A stretch of DNA of 64,000 bases from positions 372,001 to 436,000 of the forward strand of contig JAFDWH010000009.1 in NCBI GenBank assembly GCA_018268595.1, read 5' to 3'. Source of the stretch: Actinomycetota bacterium. Lineage in GTDB: Bacteria; Actinomycetota; Thermoleophilia; Solirubrobacterales; Solirubrobacteraceae. This document shows positions 15,750-25,436 of the stretch, one piece after another (the stretch's first letter is position 1; every line of letters begins with the position of its first letter). Under the pieces are notes generated by a model. It was not told the DNA's origin and did not search any database. It saw only the letters and a list, made by a program, of their open reading frames with translations. A program made the position numbers and the translations under genes.

Positions 15750-16181
15750 ATGCCCGACGATCCCACGTCCCCGTCTCGAGCGCCCGCCGCCGACGGCTCG
15801 CGCACGCCGGTCACGGTGCTGGCGGTGGACGACCAGCGGATCTTCCGCCGCGCGATCGCAAGCCTGATCGACGCGACGCCGGAGTTCGAGCAGGTCGGCG
15901 AGGCGACGTCCGGCGCCGAGGCGCTGGAGCTGGCGGCGGAGCTGCATCCCGACCTCGTGCTGCTCGACGTGCGCATGCCGGAGATGGACGGGATCGAGAC
16001 CGCCCGCCGCCTGCACGAGGCCGACGCCCGGATCGCGATCGTGTTGACGTCGCTCGACGAGGTGCCCGAGCTGGCGGCCGCGAGGGGCGCCACCGGCGCG
16101 TGCGCCTACGTTCGCAAGCAGGACCTCTCGACGCGCAAGCTGCACGAGCTGTGGGCCTCGCTCGTCAGCCCCCCGGGCTGA
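15750..16181 (+). CDS. Stand-alone response regulator receiver protein
   Basis: 143-residue receiver domain without an output domain. The acidic pair VDDQR, phospho-acceptor Asp73 in LVLLDVRMPEMDG, Thr/Ser switch in IVLTSLDE and conserved Lys in AYVRKQD are all present. About 20 proline/serine-rich residues precede the domain. It is divergent from the NarL gene and its stop overlaps the convergent histidine kinase gene by 17 bases. A CheY/Spo0F-like role, sharing phosphate with the neighbouring kinase and regulator, is inferred. The ATG at 15750 is preferred to an in-frame upstream GTG at 15636, since the extra residues look non-coding. Confidence 0.82.
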   Translation: MPDDPTSPSRAPAADGSRTPVTVLAVDDQRIFRRAIASLIDATPEFEQVGEATSGAEALELAAELHPDLVLLDVRMPEMDGIETARRLHEADARIAIVLTSLDEVPELAAARGATGACAYVRKQDLSTRKLHELWASLVSPPG

Positions 16182-17997
16182 CGACGGTCGGGAGCCAGCC
16201 TTCCACGCAGGTGCCCGCGCCCGGCGCCGAGCGCACGGTCAGCTCGCCGCCGAGCGCGACGAGTCGGTCGCGCATGTTCGTGATCCCGACGCCGTCCGTG
16301 GGCGCCGCGAAGCCGGGGCCGTCGTCGCGCACGCGCAGCCACAGCGCCGCCGGCGCGCTCCCGTCCAGCTCGACCTCCACGCGGCTCGCCCCGCGCGCGT
16401 GCTTGAGCACGTTCTGGAGCGCCTCCAGCACGCAGAAGTAGGCGGCGCCCTCGAGCTCCGGCGCGTAGCGCCCGACGCGATGCGCCGTCAGCCGCAGCGG
16501 CACCGCGAAGCGCCCGGCGACCGAGCGCAGCGCGTCCGGCAGGCCGTGGTCGGCCAGCAGCGGCGGGTAGACGCCGTGCGCCAGCGCGCGCAGCTCGTCG
16601 AGCGCCTCTTCGACCTCGTGCTCCAGCTCGTGCAGCCGGCGCGCGCCCTCCTCCGGGTCGCGGCGCACGGCCTCCCCCGCCAGCTCAAGCTCGATCCGCA
16701 GCGCGACGAGCCGCTGCTGGGCGCCATCGTGCAGGTCGCGCTCGATCCGCCGCCGCTCGCGCTCGGCGCCCGCCGCGATCCGCGCGCGCGAGGCCGTCAC
16801 CTCGCGCATCGCCGCCGCCGTCTCCGCCTCCAGCCGCTGGTTCTCCAGCACGACGCCCGCCATCTCGAGGCCGGCGTGCAGCAGCGCCGGATAGGCGCAG
16901 AGCGTCTCGTCGTGCACGATCGCGGCGACCGGCTCGCCGCGCTCGCTGACGGTGCTGACGCTGAGCCCGCCGCCGGGTCCCGGCAGCCTCGCCGGGTCGC
17001 CGTGCGCGTCCATCCAGCGGCCCGCGCCGCGGGCCGGGAACGCGAGCTCGACCGACGGGTCCTCGAATGCGTCCGCGAACGCGCGCCGCAGCGTGGGCGC
17101 GTCGGGCTTCGCGCGCAGGCAGGCGGCGAGCCGCTCGAGCGCGCGCCCGGCGAACAGCCGCCAGCGCAGCAGCCCGGCGAGGAACGCGAGCGCGATCAGC
17201 GGGACGGCGAGCGCCAACATCCACGCGACCGTGCGCAGCACGACGGGGCTCGGATCGACCCAGCGCGCGGACATCCCGACCGCCAGCAGGCCGGCGCGCA
17301 CGCACGCGATCCCGAGCACCGGCGCGAGCATCCGCCGCGCGAGCGGGGTCGCGGCGCGCATCCGCCCGCGCAGCCGCACGACCACCGCGACCATCAGCGC
17401 GAGCACGGCGACGACGCCGAGCGGCCGCATGAGCGCGTCGAGCAGCGGCGGCTCGCGCTGCAGCGCGAACAGCGCGTTGCGCGGGCAGCCCGCCACGCAC
17501 GACGTGTACGGGCTCGGCAGCTCGAAGCGCTCCGCCAGCAGCAGCCGCGGCAGGAACAGCGTCGCGACCGTCACGCCGGTGGCGACGACGATCGCGCGCT
17601 CGCCGCGGGTCGCGAGCCGCCCGCTCGGGAACGACAGGAACAGGTAGACGAGCAGCACCTCGACGAGCCAGCCGGCGGTGCGACCGAGCGTGTAGAGCAG
17701 CTCGTCCGAGGACTCCGCCAGCGTCGTCAGGAACCAGCCGCCGCCGGCCGCGACGAGCAGCAGCCCGAAGCGCTCGTTCACGCGCGCGTACCACGCGTAC
17801 AGCCCGACCGCGAGCGGCACGCCGACCATGCTCACGCGCGCGAGCGCGACGAGCCCGGGGCGCGTGTCGGCGCTCGTCGCCGCCGCGCCGGCGATCGCCA
17901 TGCAGCCGAGCGTCGCCGTGACGCCCAGCGCCAACAGCGCTCGCCGCCGGTCTCGCGGCGTGGTGATCCCGTTCGCGACCGGCGCGCCGGCAGCCAT
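16165..17997 (-). CDS. Membrane sensor histidine kinase (HisKA_3 type)
   Basis: 610-residue sensor kinase. About eight hydrophobic helices span residues 18-285, giving a large membrane sensor region. A GAF-like cytoplasmic segment (about 300-395) leads to the dimerisation helix with phospho-acceptor His423 in RRIERDLHDGAQQRLVAL. The ATPase domain follows with N-box EALQNVLKHA, G1 box DDGPGF and GVGITNMRDR. This is the kinase type that pairs with NarL/LuxR regulators, so 14944-15621 is the likely partner. The signal cannot be inferred from the sequence. Confidence 0.9.
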   Translation of the reverse strand: MAAGAPVANGITTPRDRRRALLALGVTATLGCMAIAGAAATSADTRPGLVALARVSMVGVPLAVGLYAWYARVNERFGLLLVAAGGGWFLTTLAESSDELLYTLGRTAGWLVEVLLVYLFLSFPSGRLATRGERAIVVATGVTVATLFLPRLLLAERFELPSPYTSCVAGCPRNALFALQREPPLLDALMRPLGVVAVLALMVAVVVRLRGRMRAATPLARRMLAPVLGIACVRAGLLAVGMSARWVDPSPVVLRTVAWMLALAVPLIALAFLAGLLRWRLFAGRALERLAACLRAKPDAPTLRRAFADAFEDPSVELAFPARGAGRWMDAHGDPARLPGPGGGLSVSTVSERGEPVAAIVHDETLCAYPALLHAGLEMAGVVLENQRLEAETAAAMREVTASRARIAAGAERERRRIERDLHDGAQQRLVALRIELELAGEAVRRDPEEGARRLHELEHEVEEALDELRALAHGVYPPLLADHGLPDALRSVAGRFAVPLRLTAHRVGRYAPELEGAAYFCVLEALQNVLKHARGASRVEVELDGSAPAALWLRVRDDGPGFAAPTDGVGITNMRDRLVALGGELTVRSAPGAGTCVEGWLPTVVSPGG

Positions 17998-18104
17998 GCT
18001 GGGACGGTAGACCGGCGCGCGCGGCCTGCCGTCGGTAGTTCCCCACCACGAGCGTCCGGGGAGAGCCTGCGCATACGGCCAAGACGGCGCGCGGGCGCTC
18101 CGGC

Positions 18105-18635
18105 TCAGCGCCCGCGCTGCGGTCGCAGCACGACGATCTCGCCGCCCGCGTGCTCCAGCAGCCACGCCGTCTGGTCGGGCGTGAAGCCGTCGTCGCCGTT
18201 CGTCGCGGCCGGCAGCACGATGCGGTCGTAGCGCTCGTGGTCGAGCATCTCGCGCAGCGCGTGGCGCGGGTCGCGCCCGCGCTCGATGCGCGCGTCGACC
18301 GGCACGCCGCACGTATGGGCGCGCTGCTCGACCGCTTCCAGCAGCGTCAGCGCGCGCTCGCTCTGGCGCGGCAGCGGCGTGTCGAGCGGCAGGTGGCGCG
18401 GCACCTGCGCGAGGTAGACCGGCACGAGCGTCGCGCCCTCCGCGCGCGCGAGCCGCAGCGCGGCCTCCAGCGCGGGCTTCGACAGCGCCTGGCCGACGAA
18501 CGGGAACAGCAGGCGGTGGGGACCGGGCGCCGGCAGCGCCCGGCGGGCGCGGCTGCCGCGCACGCGCCAGGCGGCCGCTCCGGCGGCGAGCGCCGCCAGC
18601 AGCAGCGCCGCGATCATCGTGCGCACGTCGTTCAT
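18105..18635 (-). CDS. Membrane-anchored universal stress protein-like (UspA) protein
   Basis: 176-residue protein. Residues 7-24 form a membrane anchor and about 40-175 form a Usp-like alpha/beta domain, with PHRLLFPFVGQALSKPALEAALRLA and the nucleotide-loop-like segment ERGRDPRHALREML. The ATG overlaps the kdpD stop (ATGA) and follows a GGAGGAGGAACGG ribosome-binding site, so it is coupled to the Kdp operon. KdpD itself has a Usp domain, so this extra one may bind a nucleotide and modulate the system. That role is inference. Confidence 0.7.
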   Translation of the reverse strand: MNDVRTMIAALLLAALAAGAAAWRVRGSRARRALPAPGPHRLLFPFVGQALSKPALEAALRLARAEGATLVPVYLAQVPRHLPLDTPLPRQSERALTLLEAVEQRAHTCGVPVDARIERGRDPRHALREMLDHERYDRIVLPAATNGDDGFTPDQTAWLLEHAGGEIVVLRPQRGR

Positions 18636-19789
18636 GACCGTTCCTCCTCCTCGTCGAGGCTGCGCTGCGTGCGGTCGGCGACGATCCGCAGGTCGATGCC
18701 CGGCAGCGCGGCGAGCAGCCGGCTCGGGAGCGAGGGGCCGCGCGCGCGGCGCAGCACGTTGCGGTGGGCGGGCGCGCCGATCAGCACGTAGGTCGTGCCG
18801 CGCTCGCGCGCGACGCGCTGGACGGTCGCGACGAGGTCCTCGCCGCGCTCCACGAGCAGGTGCGCGCCCAGCACGATCGTGAGCCGTCGCAGCGCCTCGA
18901 GCTGCTCGGCCTCCTCGGCGCTCGACGCGCGCTCCTGCACCCACAGCACGTCGAGCTCGGCGCCGAGCCGCTGCGCCGAGCGCCACGCGCGTCGCACGAC
19001 GCGCTGCGACGAGGGGCGCGGCGTGACGAGCGCCAGCAGCCGCTCGCCGATCGCCGACGGCACGCTGGCGGCGAGCCGCTCGCCGTGCTGGCCGCGCCGG
19101 CGCGCGCCGGGCGCGCCGTCGATGCGGCGCGTGCCGACCTCCTCGGCGACCTGCCGCAGCGCGACCTCGCGCAGCGACGCGAGGTGCTCGATGCGGAAGA
19201 AGCTCTGAAGCGCGGTCTCGACGCGGTCGCGCGGGTAGACCTTGCCCGCCCGCAGCCGCTCGATCAGCGCCTCGGGCGTCAGGTCGATCAGCACGATCTC
19301 GTCGGCCGCGCCGAGCACGTCGTCGGGGATCGTCTCGCGCACTCGCGTGCCGGTCGCCTCGGCGACCTGGTCGTTGAGCGACTCGAGGTGCTGGACGTTG
19401 ACGGTCGAGAAGACGTCGATCCCCGCGGCCAGCACGTCGGCGACGTCCTCGTAGCGCTTCGCGTGCTCGACGCCGGGCGCGTTCGTGTGCGCCAGCTCGT
19501 CGATCAGGCACAGCTCCGGCGCGCGCCGCAGCACCGCGCGCAGGTCCATCTCCTCGAGCGTCGTGCCCTGGTACTCGACGCGGCGGCGCGGGACGGTCTC
19601 GAGCCCGCGCGCGAGCGCGCTCGTGTCGGGGCGGTCGTGCGGCTCGAGGTACCCGATCGCGACGTCGCGCCCAGCCTCCGCCTCCGCCTGCCCCTCCTGC
19701 AGCATGCGGTAGGTCTTGCCGACGCCGGCGGCCATCCCGAGGAAGACCTTGAGGCGCCCGGCGGGCGGCGGGTGGGCGGGCGGGACCAC
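18632..19789 (-). CDS. kdpD: KdpD N-terminal sensor protein without kinase (split KdpD)
   Basis: 385-residue protein corresponding to the N-terminal half of KdpD only. The KdpD domain (about 10-220) has a Walker-A-like GMAAGVGKTYRML, FSTVNVQHLESLNDQV and CLIDELAHTN. A Usp-like domain follows (about 245-370). The membrane, HisKA and ATPase domains are absent; they occur in a separate protein (26111-27544) at the far end of the locus. The GTG start lies one base past the kdpB stop. The protein probably senses K+ limitation or turgor through contact with the kinase half; this division of labour is inference from domain content. Confidence 0.85.
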   Translation of the reverse strand: MVPPAHPPPAGRLKVFLGMAAGVGKTYRMLQEGQAEAEAGRDVAIGYLEPHDRPDTSALARGLETVPRRRVEYQGTTLEEMDLRAVLRRAPELCLIDELAHTNAPGVEHAKRYEDVADVLAAGIDVFSTVNVQHLESLNDQVAEATGTRVRETIPDDVLGAADEIVLIDLTPEALIERLRAGKVYPRDRVETALQSFFRIEHLASLREVALRQVAEEVGTRRIDGAPGARRRGQHGERLAASVPSAIGERLLALVTPRPSSQRVVRRAWRSAQRLGAELDVLWVQERASSAEEAEQLEALRRLTIVLGAHLLVERGEDLVATVQRVARERGTTYVLIGAPAHRNVLRRARGPSLPSRLLAALPGIDLRIVADRTQRSLDEEEERS

Positions 19790-19790
19790 G

Positions 19791-21794
19791 TCACGCTCCC
19801 AACAGGTTGTGCACCACGAGGTCGATCAGCTTGATGCCGACGAACGGCGCGATCAAGCCGCCGAGCCCGTAGACGAGCAGGTTGCGGCGCAGCAGCGCGG
19901 TCGCCCCCACGGGGCGGTAGCGCACGCCGCGCAGCGCGAGCGGGACGAGCAGCGGGATCACGAGCGCGTTGAAGACGATCGCCGAGACGATCGCGCTGCG
20001 CGGGCTGCCGAGCTGCATCACGTTGAGCGTGTCGAGCGGGCCGCGCGCGCCGGCCTTCGCGTACGTGAAGGCGAAGATCGCCGGCAGGATCGCGAAGTAC
20101 TTGGCGACGTCGTTGGCGATCGAGAAGGTCGTCAGCGCGCCGCGCGTGATCAGCAGCTGCTTGCCGACCTCGACGATCTCGATCAGCTTCGTCGGGTTGG
20201 AGTCGAGGTCGACCATGTTGCCCGCCTCGCGCGCCGCCTGGGTGCCGGTGTTCATCGCCACGCCGACGTCGGCCTGCGCGAGCGCGGGCGCGTCGTTCGT
20301 GCCGTCGCCGGTCATCGCGACCATGCGGCCCTGCGCTTGGTGCTCCTTGATCAGCGCCAGCTTCGCCTCCGGCGTCGCCTGCGCGAGGAAGTCGTCGACG
20401 CCGGCCTCCGCGGCGATCTTCGCGGCCGTCAGCGGGTTGTCGCCCGTCACCATGATCGTGCGGATGCCCATCGCGCGCAGGTGCTCGAAGCGCTCGCGCA
20501 TGCCCTCTTTGACGACGTCCTTGAGGTACACGACGCCGAGCGCCTGGTTGTCGCGCGCGACCGCCAGCGGCGTGCCGCCCTCGCGCGCGACGCGGTCCAT
20601 CGCGTCTCTCAGCTGCGGCGGCGCGCTGCCGCCCTCGTCCACGATCCAGCGCTCGATCGCGTCGCCGGCGCCCTTGCGCAGGCGCGTGCCGTCGAAGTCG
20701 ACGCCGCTCATGCGCGTCTGCGCGGTGAACGGCACGAAGCGCGCGTCGTGCGGCGCGACGGCCGGCTCGCGCAGCCCGTGCAGCTGCTTCGCGAGCACGA
20801 CGATCGAGCGGCCCTCCGGCGTCTCGTCGGCGAGCGAGGCGAGCTGCGCGGCGCCGGCGAAGTCGCGCTCGGCGACGCCCGGCATCGGGATCAGCTCGGC
20901 CGCCTGGCGGTTGCCGAGCGTGATCGTGCCGGTCTTGTCGAGCAGCAGCACGTCGACGTCGCCGGACGCCTCGACCGCGCGGCCGGACAGCGCCAGCACG
21001 TTGCGGCGCACGAGCCGGTCCATGCCCGCGATCCCGATCGCGCTCAGCAGCGCGCCGATCGTCGTCGGGATCAGCGCGACCAGCAGCGAGACGAGCGTCG
21101 CGAGCGAGATCGTCGTGCCGGCGTAGCCGGCGAACGGCCGCAGCGTCACGACGACGACGAGGAAGATCAGCGTGAGGCCGGCGAGCAGGATCCCGAGCGC
21201 GATCTCGTTCGGCGTCTTGCGCCGCGCGGCGCCCTCGACGAGCGCGATCATGCGGTCGAGGAACGACTCGCCCGGCTTCTGCGTGATCTCCACGACGATG
21301 CGGTCCGACAGCACGCGCGTGCCGCCGGTGACGGCGGAGCGGTCGCCGCCCGACTCGCGGATCACGGGCGCCGACTCGCCCGTGATCGCCGACTCGTCGA
21401 CCGATGCGATCCCCTCGATCACGGTGCCGTCGCCGGGGATCGTCTCGCCCGCGTCGACGACGACGACGTCGCCCGGGAGCAGCTCGCCGGCCGCCTTCTC
21501 GCCGCCGTCGCGCAGCCGCGCGACCGTGTCGCTGCGCATCGCGCGCAGCGTCGCCGCCTGCGCGCGGCCGCGCCCCTCCGCGACCGCCTCGGCGACGTTG
21601 CCGAAGATCACGGTCAGCCACAGCCAGGCCGCGACGGTCAGCGTGTACCAGCCCGGGTCGCCGCCGCCGACGACCCACGCGACCGTCACGACGGCGGCCC
21701 CCAGCTCGACCACGAACATCACCGGGTTGTGAATCATCAGCCGCGGGTCGAGCTTGCGCAGCGACTCCAGCAGCGTCTCGCGCCAGCGCGTCAT
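19791..21794 (-). CDS. kdpB: K+-transporting P-type ATPase subunit KdpB
   Basis: 667-residue catalytic subunit of the KdpFABC potassium pump. It has the phosphorylation motif DKTGTIT (about residue 300), the actuator loop TGES, the P-domain [17 protein letters not shown] and about seven membrane helices. It hydrolyses ATP to drive high-affinity K+ uptake through KdpA. The ATG overlaps the kdpC stop (ATGA). Length fits the family. Gene order kdpA-kdpC-kdpB is unusual, since kdpC normally follows kdpB. Confidence 0.97.
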   Translation of the reverse strand: MTRWRETLLESLRKLDPRLMIHNPVMFVVELGAAVVTVAWVVGGGDPGWYTLTVAAWLWLTVIFGNVAEAVAEGRGRAQAATLRAMRSDTVARLRDGGEKAAGELLPGDVVVVDAGETIPGDGTVIEGIASVDESAITGESAPVIRESGGDRSAVTGGTRVLSDRIVVEITQKPGESFLDRMIALVEGAARRKTPNEIALGILLAGLTLIFLVVVVTLRPFAGYAGTTISLATLVSLLVALIPTTIGALLSAIGIAGMDRLVRRNVLALSGRAVEASGDVDVLLLDKTGTITLGNRQAAELIPMPGVAERDFAGAAQLASLADETPEGRSIVVLAKQLHGLREPAVAPHDARFVPFTAQTRMSGVDFDGTRLRKGAGDAIERWIVDEGGSAPPQLRDAMDRVAREGGTPLAVARDNQALGVVYLKDVVKEGMRERFEHLRAMGIRTIMVTGDNPLTAAKIAAEAGVDDFLAQATPEAKLALIKEHQAQGRMVAMTGDGTNDAPALAQADVGVAMNTGTQAAREAGNMVDLDSNPTKLIEIVEVGKQLLITRGALTTFSIANDVAKYFAILPAIFAFTYAKAGARGPLDTLNVMQLGSPRSAIVSAIVFNALVIPLLVPLALRGVRYRPVGATALLRRNLLVYGLGGLIAPFVGIKLIDLVVHNLLGA

Positions 21795-22390
21795 CGCGAG
21801 CCCTCCTCGTCGAGCGCCAGGTTGAGCGTCAGCACGTTCACGCCCGGCTCGCCGAAGAGGCCGAGCGCGCGCCCGTCGGTGTGCGCGGCGATCAGCCGCT
21901 CGACGCGCGCGAGCGGCAGGCCGCGGGCCGTGGCGACGCGGTGCGTCTGGATGCGCGCGTTCGCGACCGAGATGTGCGGGTCGACGCCGGAGGCGGACGT
22001 CTGCACCGCGTCCGGCGGGATCGCCGCGCGCGTGAGCGCGGGGTCGTAGGGGCGCTCGCGCCGCAGGTAGGCGCGCGCGCTGGCGGCGATCGCGGCGCGC
22101 GTGGCGGCGTCGTTCGGGCCGGCGTTCGAGAAGGCGGTCGCGCTCGCGCTGTAGCCGGTCTGCGACGGGCGCGACTGGAAGTCGCGCGCGCGTCCGCCGA
22201 AGCCCTGGCCGAGCAGGCGCGATCCGATCACGCGGCCGGCGCCGTCGCGCACGAGCGAGCCGTTCGCGGCGCCGGGGAAGGCGACCTGCGCGATCCCCGT
22301 CACGAGCAGCGGGTAGCCGAGCCCGAGCACGAGCGTGAGGACGACCAGCGCGACGAGCGCGGCGGTCAGGTCGCGGCGCAGCGCGCGCAT
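21791..22390 (-). CDS. kdpC: K+-transporting ATPase subunit KdpC
   Basis: 199-residue subunit with one N-terminal membrane helix (about 10-32: [20 protein letters not shown]) and an extracytoplasmic domain holding family motifs such as [15 protein letters not shown] and SGVDPHIS. KdpC stabilises and assists the KdpAB pump. Its ATG overlaps the last base of the kdpA stop, and its stop overlaps kdpB. The position between kdpA and kdpB departs from the standard kdpABC order. Confidence 0.96.
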   Translation of the reverse strand: MRALRRDLTAALVALVVLTLVLGLGYPLLVTGIAQVAFPGAANGSLVRDGAGRVIGSRLLGQGFGGRARDFQSRPSQTGYSASATAFSNAGPNDAATRAAIAASARAYLRRERPYDPALTRAAIPPDAVQTSASGVDPHISVANARIQTHRVATARGLPLARVERLIAAHTDGRALGLFGEPGVNVLTLNLALDEEGSR

Positions 22391-24096
22391 CAGAAGGTCC
22401 TCCCGGCGAGCCCCTGCACGACCGGGCCGAGCAGCAGCGCGGGCACGAACGTCAGCAGCGCGACGAGCAGGATCGTGCCGACGAGCAGCACGACGAACGT
22501 CGGCGTGTCGGTCCGCATCGTGCCCGGCCCCGCGGGCGCGACGCGGCGGCCGGCGAGCGCGCCGGCGACCGCCAGCACCGCGAGCAGCGGCAGGAAGCGG
22601 CCCGCCAGCATCGCGCCGCTGCCGAGCAGGTCCGCGAACGCGATCCCGGACGCGCCGGCGTTGCCCGGCGGGTGCGGCTGGACGAAGCCGCTGTAGCCGG
22701 CGAACGCGGAGCCGTTGTTGTTCGCCTGCGAGGTGTAGGCGTAGAGCGTCTCGGAGAAGCCCTGCGGGCCGTGCACCGACAGCGACGCCTTGCCGGCGCG
22801 CGTCGCGATCGCGACCGCGGTCGTCGCCAGCACCAGCAGCGGCACCGCGAGCGTGCCGGCCATCGTCAGCTTGACCTCGCGGACGCCGATCTTCTTGCCG
22901 AGGTACTCGGGCGTGCGGCCGACCATCAGCCCGGCGAGGAAGACCGCCAGCAGCACGAACAGCAGCATCGAGGCGAGCCCCGAGCCGACGCCGCCGAACA
23001 CCACCTCGCCGGTCATCATGCTGGCCATCGGGAGCGCGCCGCCGAAGCCGGTCAGCGACTGCATCGCGGCGTTGACGGCGCCGCACGAGGTGACCGTCGT
23101 GATCGCCGCGAACAGGCTGCTGTCCGCGATCCCGAAGCGCACCTCCTTGCCCTCCATGTTGCCGCCCGCGACGCCGGCGAGGTGCTGCGCCGGCGAGCCG
23201 TGGCCCTCGGCGACGAAGACGATCGCGACCGCCACCGCGAACAGCGCGAGCATGCCGGCGAAGACGGCCCAGCCCTGCCGGCGGCTGCCGACCATGCGGC
23301 CGAAGGTCGCCGTCAGCGCCGCCGGGATGCAGACGATCAGCAGCATCTCGACGAGGTTCGAGAAGGCCGTCGGGTTCTCGAACGGCATCGCCGAGTTGAC
23401 GTTGTAGAAGCCGCCGCCGTTGGTGCCGAGCAGCTTGATCGCCTCCTGCGAGGCGACCGGGCCGACGACGATCCCGTGATGGGCGGCGGCGAGCGACTGC
23501 ACGACGCCCTGCGAGACGAGCACGAGCGCGGCGACGAACGCGATCGGCAGCAGCACGTAGAGGAGCGTGCGCGTGAGGTCGACCCAGAAGTTGCCGAGCG
23601 TCGCGACCGAGCGCGCCGCGAAGCCGCGGATGACCGCGACCACGACCGCGATCCCGACCGCGGCCGAGGCGAAGTTCTGCACCGCCAGGCCGGCCATCTG
23701 GCTGAAGTTCGAGAGCGTCGTCTCGCCGCCGTAGTACTGCCAGTTCGTGTTCGTCACGTACGACGAGGTCGTGTTGAACGTGACGTCCCACGGCGCCGGC
23801 CCGAAGCCGGCCGGGTTGAACGGCAGATGGCCCTGCAGTTGCAGGATCGCGTAGAGGCCGAGCCACGAGACGAGGCTGAACGCGAGCACCGCGCGCGCGT
23901 ACGCCTTCCAGTCGTGCTCGTGCGCCGGGTCGACGCGCAGCAGCCGGTAGAAGCCGCGCTCGACCGGCCCGAGCACGCGCGCCAGCAGCACGCGCTCGCC
24001 CGTGAAGACGCGCGCCATGTAGCCGCCCAGCAGCGGCGTGACGGCGACGATCAGGCCGAGGAAGACGGCGAGCTGGAGCCACCCCTGAGCGGTCAT
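22390..24096 (-). CDS. kdpA: K+-transporting ATPase subunit KdpA
   Basis: 568-residue channel-like subunit that selects and translocates K+. About ten membrane helices are visible, with superfamily-of-K-transporter selectivity-filter-like segments, for example [36 protein letters not shown] and [10 protein letters not shown]. It is the first gene of the kdpA-kdpC-kdpB-kdpD'-usp operon. No kdpF-like small gene is obvious before it. Candidate KdpE half-sites lie at 24152-24167, upstream of this ATG. Confidence 0.97.
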   Translation of the reverse strand: MTAQGWLQLAVFLGLIVAVTPLLGGYMARVFTGERVLLARVLGPVERGFYRLLRVDPAHEHDWKAYARAVLAFSLVSWLGLYAILQLQGHLPFNPAGFGPAPWDVTFNTTSSYVTNTNWQYYGGETTLSNFSQMAGLAVQNFASAAVGIAVVVAVIRGFAARSVATLGNFWVDLTRTLLYVLLPIAFVAALVLVSQGVVQSLAAAHHGIVVGPVASQEAIKLLGTNGGGFYNVNSAMPFENPTAFSNLVEMLLIVCIPAALTATFGRMVGSRRQGWAVFAGMLALFAVAVAIVFVAEGHGSPAQHLAGVAGGNMEGKEVRFGIADSSLFAAITTVTSCGAVNAAMQSLTGFGGALPMASMMTGEVVFGGVGSGLASMLLFVLLAVFLAGLMVGRTPEYLGKKIGVREVKLTMAGTLAVPLLVLATTAVAIATRAGKASLSVHGPQGFSETLYAYTSQANNNGSAFAGYSGFVQPHPPGNAGASGIAFADLLGSGAMLAGRFLPLLAVLAVAGALAGRRVAPAGPGTMRTDTPTFVVLLVGTILLVALLTFVPALLLGPVVQGLAGRTF

Positions 24097-24151
24097 GGCT
24101 CCAGGGTGCGCCCGGCGCCGTCCAGCGCGCGCGAAGATTCAGCCGGCCGGC

Positions 24152-24167
24152 GTCAAGATCGCGTGAA
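24152..24167 (-). promoter_or_regulatory. Possible KdpE binding repeats upstream of kdpA
   Basis: On the minus strand TTCAC and TTGAC half-sites are 11 bases apart, start to start. Direct repeats with this spacing are characteristic of OmpR/PhoB-type regulators such as KdpE. The location, about 60 bases before the kdpA ATG, is suitable. It is a short match and could be chance. Confidence 0.35.
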
Positions 24168-24197
24168 GACCCAAGAGAAGTTGACTCTGACGCACGC

Positions 24198-24229
24198 CGA
24201 CTCAAGTTTCGCCCTGTAAACTTGAGTCG
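24198..24229 (+). promoter_or_regulatory. Perfect 12-bp inverted repeat at the Fic gene start
   Basis: CGACTCAAGTTT (24198-24209) and AAACTTGAGTCG (24218-24229) are exact complements separated by 8 bases. The right arm overlaps a -10-like TAAACT (24217-24222), and the ATG follows at 24231. A protein bound here would block transcription. The Fic protein has its own C-terminal winged helix, so autoregulation is plausible. Confidence 0.65.
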
Positions 24230-24230
24230 C

Positions 24231-25409
24231 ATGGACGTCGCCCGCTTGTCCGCAAGCCCCGTCGGGCAGCTCGTCCCCATCCTCGGGCCCGATCCCGCAA
24301 CCCGAGAGATCGTAGAAGGTCTCGCGTTCCTTCCGGCCCCGCTGCCGATGGAGATCGAGCTGTCGACGAGCACCTGGAACACCGTCTCCGCCGCTACGGC
24401 TGCGCTGGCCCGGCTCGACGGCGCAGCTCGCCTGATCCCGACGCCGCGACTGCTGCGACGGCCGGCGCTGCGCCGAGAGGCCCAGAGCACGAGCGCCCTC
24501 GAGGGGACCTACGCGCCGTTCGAGGAGGTCCTGGCCGCCGACGCCGGGAACCGCGAGCACATGCACGCCAATCTTCGAGAGGTCCTCAACTTCGAGGACA
24601 TGGCCGAGCTGGCCTTCACGTGGCCGGAGGATCGGCCGTTGACCGTCGGCATGCTCGGAGAGCTTCAGCGAACGCTCGTCCGAGGGACGACCGGACAGCT
24701 CGGCGACGCCGGCGGGATGCGCGACCGCATCGTCGTCATCGGGCCGCAGGGATGCAGTCTGACCGAGGCCCGCTTCGTGCCTCCTCCGCCTGGCGACCAG
24801 CTCCGCGCGGGTGTCGAAGACCTGCTCGACTGGGCCAACCATCCGCCCGAGCTGCCGGCAGTGGTGCAGGCGGGGCTGACGCATTATCAGTTCGAGTCGC
24901 TGCACCCGTTCTCGGACGGCAACGGCCGTCTGGGGCGCCTCCTCGTGATCGTCCAGCTCATGCGCGGCGCACTCATCCGCGAGCCGCTGCTCGTGGTGTC
25001 CCCCTGGTTCGAGCAGCGGCGAGCCATGTATCAGGACGCCCTCCTGGACATGAGCTGCACAGGAGACTGGGACGCCTGGATCGCGTTCTTCGCCGAGGGC
25101 GTCGCCGCCTCGGCGCGCGAGTCGCAGGACAAGGTCGAGCGCCTCGTCGCGCTTCAGGACACGCTCCGGCGGCGGGTTCAGGACGCAGGAAAGCGCGGGA
25201 AGGCCGAGCAGGTCGCGGCCGATCTCGTCGGCATGCCCTTCATCACGATGCCTGACGTGGCAGCCGCCTACGGACTCTCCCAGCAGGGGGCGATCAACGT
25301 CGTTCGTGCACTGGAGAGAATCGGCATCCTCGAACGCGCCCGGTTCAGCACCGCGACGGGTGCGCAGCTCTATCTCGCCAGAGACGTCTACGACGTCATC
25401 TCGGAATAG
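24231..25409 (+). CDS. Fic family protein (probable AMP transferase) with wHTH tail
   Basis: 392-residue Fic protein. The catalytic motif HPFSDGNGRLGRLL (about residues 224-237) matches HxFx[D/E]GNGRxxR, so transfer of AMP from ATP to a target hydroxyl is expected. The N-terminal segment AQSTSALEGT (about 84-93) fits the inhibitory helix motif [S/T]xxxE[G/N], so the enzyme should be auto-inhibited (class II Fic). The C-terminus (about 325-390) is a winged-helix with TMPDVAAAYGLSQQGAINVVRALE. It stands on the plus strand between two minus-strand kdp units and its GC content is lower than that of its neighbours, suggesting insertion or transfer. The protein target is unknown. Confidence 0.9.
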   Translation: MDVARLSASPVGQLVPILGPDPATREIVEGLAFLPAPLPMEIELSTSTWNTVSAATAALARLDGAARLIPTPRLLRRPALRREAQSTSALEGTYAPFEEVLAADAGNREHMHANLREVLNFEDMAELAFTWPEDRPLTVGMLGELQRTLVRGTTGQLGDAGGMRDRIVVIGPQGCSLTEARFVPPPPGDQLRAGVEDLLDWANHPPELPAVVQAGLTHYQFESLHPFSDGNGRLGRLLVIVQLMRGALIREPLLVVSPWFEQRRAMYQDALLDMSCTGDWDAWIAFFAEGVAASARESQDKVERLVALQDTLRRRVQDAGKRGKAEQVAADLVGMPFITMPDVAAAYGLSQQGAINVVRALERIGILERARFSTATGAQLYLARDVYDVISE

Positions 25410-25436
25410 GTCGCGCTCGCGAACGCGCCGCGCTTC

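Noticed and set aside
14944-17997. A single three-gene two-component operon
   Set aside because: The receiver-only gene is on the opposite strand, divergent from the regulator and convergent with the kinase, so they are at least three units.
24231-25409. Fic gene as part of a toxin-antitoxin pair
   Set aside because: No small antitoxin gene flanks it, and the inhibitory motif is within the same protein (class II), so no partner is required.
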